DNA of 9,484 nucleotides, from NCBI GenBank assembly GCA_964196565.1, contig CAXMUH010000097.1, positions 1 to 9,484 of the forward strand, given 5' to 3'. Positions 7,364 through 9,484 of this stretch are shown here, one piece after another; the first letter of the stretch is position 1; each line of letters starts with the position of its first letter. The stretch comes from 2-12-FULL-42-15 sp964196565 (GTDB lineage: Bacteria > Pseudomonadota > Gammaproteobacteria > Coxiellales > Coxiellaceae). Position numbers and translations under genes: made by a program. The notes beneath the pieces were generated by a model. The model was given only the letters and a program-made list of their open reading frames with translations, did no database searches and was not told the DNA's origin.

Positions 7364-7909
7364 ATGAGTTATTTTGCAGAAAAATTAAAAAAACAACGGA
7401 CCAAACTGGGCCTTACCATGCAAGCACTTGCTGATCGGTCGCAGATTAGTAAGTCTATGATTTGCAAAATGGAGAGCGGCGATGTGCAGCCCACCATAGA
7501 TGTGGCGGCACGCGTTGCCAGATCGCTTGAAATTACGCTATCAGAAATGCTTCATTCCCCTCAAAAAGCCCAAGCCACTTTGGTACCAAAAGATAAGCAG
7601 TCAGTATGGGAGGATAAACACCATATTAAACGTAGAACCATATCACCCGTTTTTGAAGGATTGCAGATTGATTGGTTAGAGATTGAGATTCCGCCAAAGG
7701 GTAATATTACAAAAGAGCAAAATACTGAAGGCAAAAAAGTGGAAAAATATATTTTAGTCATTCAGGGTAATTTAGAAATAACCATCGAGCAACAATCCTA
7801 TCGCTTAAATGAAGGTGACAGTTTTTATTTTGACACCCGCACTCGATGTATCGTTGAGAATCCTGGCGACATTCCAGCAAAATTTTATGCCGTGGCTCAT
7901 TATTATTAA
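7364..7909 (+). CDS. XRE-family transcriptional regulator with C-terminal cupin domain
   Basis: This is a cytoplasmic DNA-binding regulator of 181 residues. The N-terminal helix-turn-helix of the Cro/CI (HTH_3) type spans about 6-62, with ALADRSQISKSMICKMESGD (21-40) as the turn and recognition helix. A linker leads to a single cupin barrel (about 100-178) containing ILVIQGNLEI (130-139) and NEGDSFYFDTRTRCIVENPG. The usual cupin metal-binding histidines are absent: the expected HxH position reads EGKKVEKY. The barrel therefore probably senses an organic ligand without metal, as in many XRE-cupin regulators of polyamine, amino-acid or antibiotic response genes. The ribosome site AGG (7354-7356) lies 7 nt before the ATG. 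It is divergent from the MFS gene and is expected to control it and itself. The ligand cannot be inferred. Confidence 0.9.
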   Translation: MSYFAEKLKKQRTKLGLTMQALADRSQISKSMICKMESGDVQPTIDVAARVARSLEITLSEMLHSPQKAQATLVPKDKQSVWEDKHHIKRRTISPVFEGLQIDWLEIEIPPKGNITKEQNTEGKKVEKYILVIQGNLEITIEQQSYRLNEGDSFYFDTRTRCIVENPGDIPAKFYAVAHYY

Positions 7910-8004
7910 CAAAAACGCAGACCTGGTGTGAACTATTCTCTACTCGGATGGATAGCTATCATTTATAATAACTATTCTAATTTAGAATGCGTAAACTAGA
8001 AGTA

Positions 8005-8037
8005 TTTAATATTACCTTCAGACTAGTGATGTATCAT
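8005..8037 (+). promoter_or_regulatory. PmrA-box-like promoter of the repeat-protein gene
   Basis: The sequence TTTAA-TATTAC-CTTCA (8005-8020) fits the YTTAA-N6-YTTAA pattern reported for PmrA-regulated Dot/Icm genes in Legionella and Coxiella at 9 of 10 fixed positions. TATCAT (8032-8037, 5 of 6 to the -10 consensus) follows 11 bp later. There is no -35 hexamer of its own, as expected for an activator-dependent promoter. The predicted start near 8044 gives a leader of about 79 nt. The pattern is short and AT-rich, so a chance match remains possible. Confidence 0.35.
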
Positions 8038-8063
8038 CACGATCAATTGAACATAAATAAAAA

Positions 8064-8214
8064 CAGCGCTAGCCCCCGGTGAAATCGTAGGTGTTAGGGC
8101 TAACCTTAATAAGGTGATAACAATGCCTAAAGCACCAAGACAAATACCGGCCATTGATCTCAATAAAATGAATAGTTTAATCGAAGCCTCAATAAAAGAA
8201 TTCAGCGCTAGCCC
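8064..8214. repeat. 12-bp direct repeat shared by leader and coding sequence
   Basis: CAGCGCTAGCCC occurs at 8064-8075 in the leader and at 8203-8214 inside the repeat-protein gene, both preceded by an AATAAAA run. The copies are 139 bp apart, so they are not in the same reading frame. They may be a remnant of a local duplication or coincidence. Confidence 0.4.
8103..8116 (+). promoter_or_regulatory. Ribosome binding site inside a 13-nt palindrome; decides the start of the next gene
   Basis: AAGGTG (8111-8116) lies 6 nt before ATG 8123 and supports that start over the in-frame GTG at 8114, which falls within the ribosome site. The site is the right half of the perfect palindrome ACCTTAATAAGGT (8103-8115). 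A small hairpin (ACCTT / AAGGT, loop AAT) could partly mask it. Confidence 0.5.
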
Positions 8215-9394
8215 AGGGAGGGATAAAGCTATTGCTGAGGTTATAACTTTATTAACTAGACTTAATACGCTAAATGCAGAATCACCCATAAGAAAAATTA
8301 ACAACAGCTATATATTAACCAAAGCACAGGATAGTATCCTCAAAAAGTTAGTTGAGAAACGACATTTTTTCACTGACGATGATTCGCAACCAATTCCTGC
8401 AAATAGCTTGATGCATGAGGCCGGTTTAAATTTAGTTTCTAAGGATAACGTTAAAAGATGTAAACTTCTATTATCATTTATTTTCAAAAAAGGCATAGTT
8501 ATTAACACGCTAAACAACGCGGTTTATCGTTATAACAGTGTGGATGATGAAAAAAATATCGAGCAATGTGCGCTCGCACAAAAATATCATAAACAAGGTG
8601 GGGCATTAATCAAACGTGGTTCTCCAACTGATATTGAGAAAGGCGTGAGAAACTGGGCAAAAGCGGTTGAGCTTAACCATAGTGTAATGGCGCGCATTAA
8701 GAGTCAAGATGAAGAGCAAAGTGTTTTTGCAGAGGAATATTATCAACAAGGCCTTACATTAATTAAACAGAACTCTCCAACGGATATTGAAAAAGGTGTA
8801 GATAAATTACAACAAGCCGCCGAGCTTAACCACATTAAAGCCACAGGCATTATAGGTAGAGCGATGTTAACAGGGAAACTTTATATTAGTAATCGTTTTA
8901 TCTGCAATGGCTACCCCAAGATTTCGCAAGCTGGAATTAAATTGGTCACGCGTGTTGTCGATATATTGAAAAACAAATACTTAGCTAACTGCCTTGCAGA
9001 GCATTATATTAAGCTCAGACAATTCGATCAACTGCATTGGTTTGTCAAGGCATGGCAATACGGTAGCAAAGGTCGCGCGCTCAGTATTCTAGAAAAGCTT
9101 TATGCTGAAGGCGTAACTCGTAGCACTGGCGAAGTTGCTCTACAACCAAGATCCCCTCTAGTAAAAAAATATATCGACCAGATAAAACAAGGACAAAATC
9201 AACTCGATGCGAAAAATGAACTTGGAAAACCAAGCTCGCAAGCTTTGTTTTCAGCCTCAGCTTTAACAACCGGTGCTCAACCACCAGGGCGGGCTAGACA
9301 CGCCTCGCACGCTTTTTTTACAGAAGGCCAAGAAGGCATGGGTTACCTTGCGGCAGCTCTTAAATTAGAGGAAGATAGTAAACCCTCACCGTAG
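8123..9394 (+). CDS. Hypothetical soluble protein with Sel1/TPR-like repeats; candidate secreted effector
   Basis: I do not recognise a named family. The 423-residue product has no signal peptide and no membrane segment. An alpha-helical N-terminal region (1-150) contains no motif I know. Two matching 32-residue repeats follow at 155-186 and 206-237 (20 of 32 identical, sharing SPTDIEKGV and AELNH, spaced 51 residues apart). Their pattern, including AAELNHIKATGIIGRAMLTG, resembles Sel1/TPR helical repeats. A third weak unit is near 318-345 (KAWQYGSKGRALSILEKLYA). The C-terminal 60 residues are low in order, rich in A, P, S and G, and end with acidic clusters (EGQEG, LEED) and SKPSP. Such a tail is compatible with, but not proof of, a Dot/Icm translocation signal. 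It stands alone, with a PmrA-like box upstream and a long hairpin 7 bp after the stop. A scaffold or protein-interaction role is the most that can be inferred. Confidence 0.8.
   Translation: MPKAPRQIPAIDLNKMNSLIEASIKEFSASPGRDKAIAEVITLLTRLNTLNAESPIRKINNSYILTKAQDSILKKLVEKRHFFTDDDSQPIPANSLMHEAGLNLVSKDNVKRCKLLLSFIFKKGIVINTLNNAVYRYNSVDDEKNIEQCALAQKYHKQGGALIKRGSPTDIEKGVRNWAKAVELNHSVMARIKSQDEEQSVFAEEYYQQGLTLIKQNSPTDIEKGVDKLQQAAELNHIKATGIIGRAMLTGKLYISNRFICNGYPKISQAGIKLVTRVVDILKNKYLANCLAEHYIKLRQFDQLHWFVKAWQYGSKGRALSILEKLYAEGVTRSTGEVALQPRSPLVKKYIDQIKQGQNQLDAKNELGKPSSQALFSASALTTGAQPPGRARHASHAFFTEGQEGMGYLAAALKLEEDSKPSP
8585..8833 (+). repeat. Two intragenic repeat units (96 bp each)
   Basis: Units at 8585-8680 and 8738-8833 start 153 bp (51 codons) apart and each encode the 32-residue repeat. 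Identity is highest in the segments coding for SPTDIEKGV and AELNH. Differences include many third-position changes, such as ACT/ACG, GAG/GAA and GGC/GGT. This points to an old duplication kept under protein-level selection rather than a recent copy. Confidence 0.8.
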
Positions 9395-9401
9395 AAAACT
9401 T

Positions 9402-9484
9402 AGACCGGCTCTGGCAAACCATGCAAAGTAGGCAATTTTAAATTGAGATATTGCCTACTTTGCATGGTTTGCCAGAGCCGGTCT
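9402..9484. repeat. Perfect 35-bp inverted repeat with 13-nt spacer at the window end
   Basis: The left arm (9402-9436, starting AGACCGGCTCTGGCAAACC) and the right arm (9450-9484, ending GCCAGAGCCGGTCT) are exact reverse complements, separated by TTTAAATTGAGAT. The arms are about 51% GC (18 of 35), richer than the flanking DNA. The structure begins 7 bp after the repeat-protein stop codon. As RNA it would be a very stable hairpin able to end transcription, but the stem is far longer than usual for a terminator. The following bases, which would show a U-tract, lie outside the window. Other readings are a hairpin-type intergenic repeat or MITE, or a fold-back artefact at a contig end. Confidence 0.9.

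Larger units (their letters stand above)
7910..8122. other. 213-bp intergenic region with tandem palindromes ahead of the repeat-protein gene
   Basis: No gene is supported here. It holds a direct repeat AACTATTCT (7931-7939 and 7970-7978) and a TATAAT at 7964-7969 without a clear -35. It also holds perfect palindromes ATTCTAA-T-TTAGAAT (7974-7988), GTGATG-TAT-CATCAC (8026-8040) and ACCTTAATAAGGT (8103-8115). A GTAAACTA octamer (7991-7998) is identical to one in the divergent operator (7268-7275). TAGCCC (8070-8075) can pair with GGGCTA (8097-8102) in the leader. No U-tract terminator for the XRE-cupin gene is visible. The density of palindromes suggests complex control of the downstream gene. 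Confidence 0.6.

Noticed and set aside
8023..8304. Minus-strand hydrophobic 93-residue frame, superficially like a small membrane protein
   Set aside because: It lies antisense to the promoter and N-terminal part of the repeat protein. Its hydrophobicity follows from the complementary sequence, and no ribosome site is evident.
8585..8833. Recent tandem DNA duplication
   Set aside because: The two units differ at many third codon positions and at 12 of 32 residues, so they are an old protein repeat rather than a fresh duplication.
9402..9484. Integron attC site or CRISPR-like unit
   Set aside because: The arms are perfectly complementary with no extrahelical bases or attC-type core sites, and there is only one unit with no repeat-spacer pattern.

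Overview
The window looks like chromosomal DNA of a moderately AT-rich gammaproteobacterium. The 7Fe FdxA ferredoxin, the IbaG-type BolA next to a monothiol glutaredoxin, the Bcr/CflA transporter and the RND pump are all of proteobacterial type. A lone Sel1/TPR-like repeat protein sits behind a sequence resembling the PmrA box that controls Dot/Icm effector genes, which makes a Legionellales-type, host-associated lineage (Legionella/Coxiella/Berkiella-like) plausible. That placement is inference, not proof.

Layout. Bases 1-5360 (minus strand) form an apparent operon read right to left: fdxA (7Fe ferredoxin), a CinA-family protein overlapping it by 7 bp, then after 60 bp an RND membrane-fusion protein and an RND permease whose start overlaps the adaptor by 20 bp. 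The permease runs off the left edge before its last transmembrane helices, and no outer-membrane channel gene is visible. A divergent 84-bp spacer separates fdxA from a plus-strand pair, an ibaG-like BolA gene and grxD, whose products are expected to act together in [2Fe-2S] trafficking. grxD converges with a minus-strand Bcr/CflA MFS transporter, the two stop codons being 1 bp apart.

The MFS gene is divergent from an XRE-cupin regulator. The 141 bp between them carry a long imperfect inverted repeat plus further GTTTAC/GTAAAC half-sites overlapping likely promoters, the classic design of a local regulator controlling its transporter and itself.

After a 213-bp intergenic region rich in palindromes comes a 423-residue soluble protein of unknown function with two well-matched 32-residue repeats. 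Seven bases after its stop codon begins a perfect 35-bp inverted repeat with a 13-nt spacer that ends exactly at the last base of the window. It could be an oversized terminator, a hairpin-type repeat element or an assembly-end artefact.

The most interesting part is the right end: orphan repeat protein, PmrA-like box and giant hairpin. No CRISPR array, tRNA, rRNA or transposase gene was seen, and no stretch over 300 bases lacks a gene.
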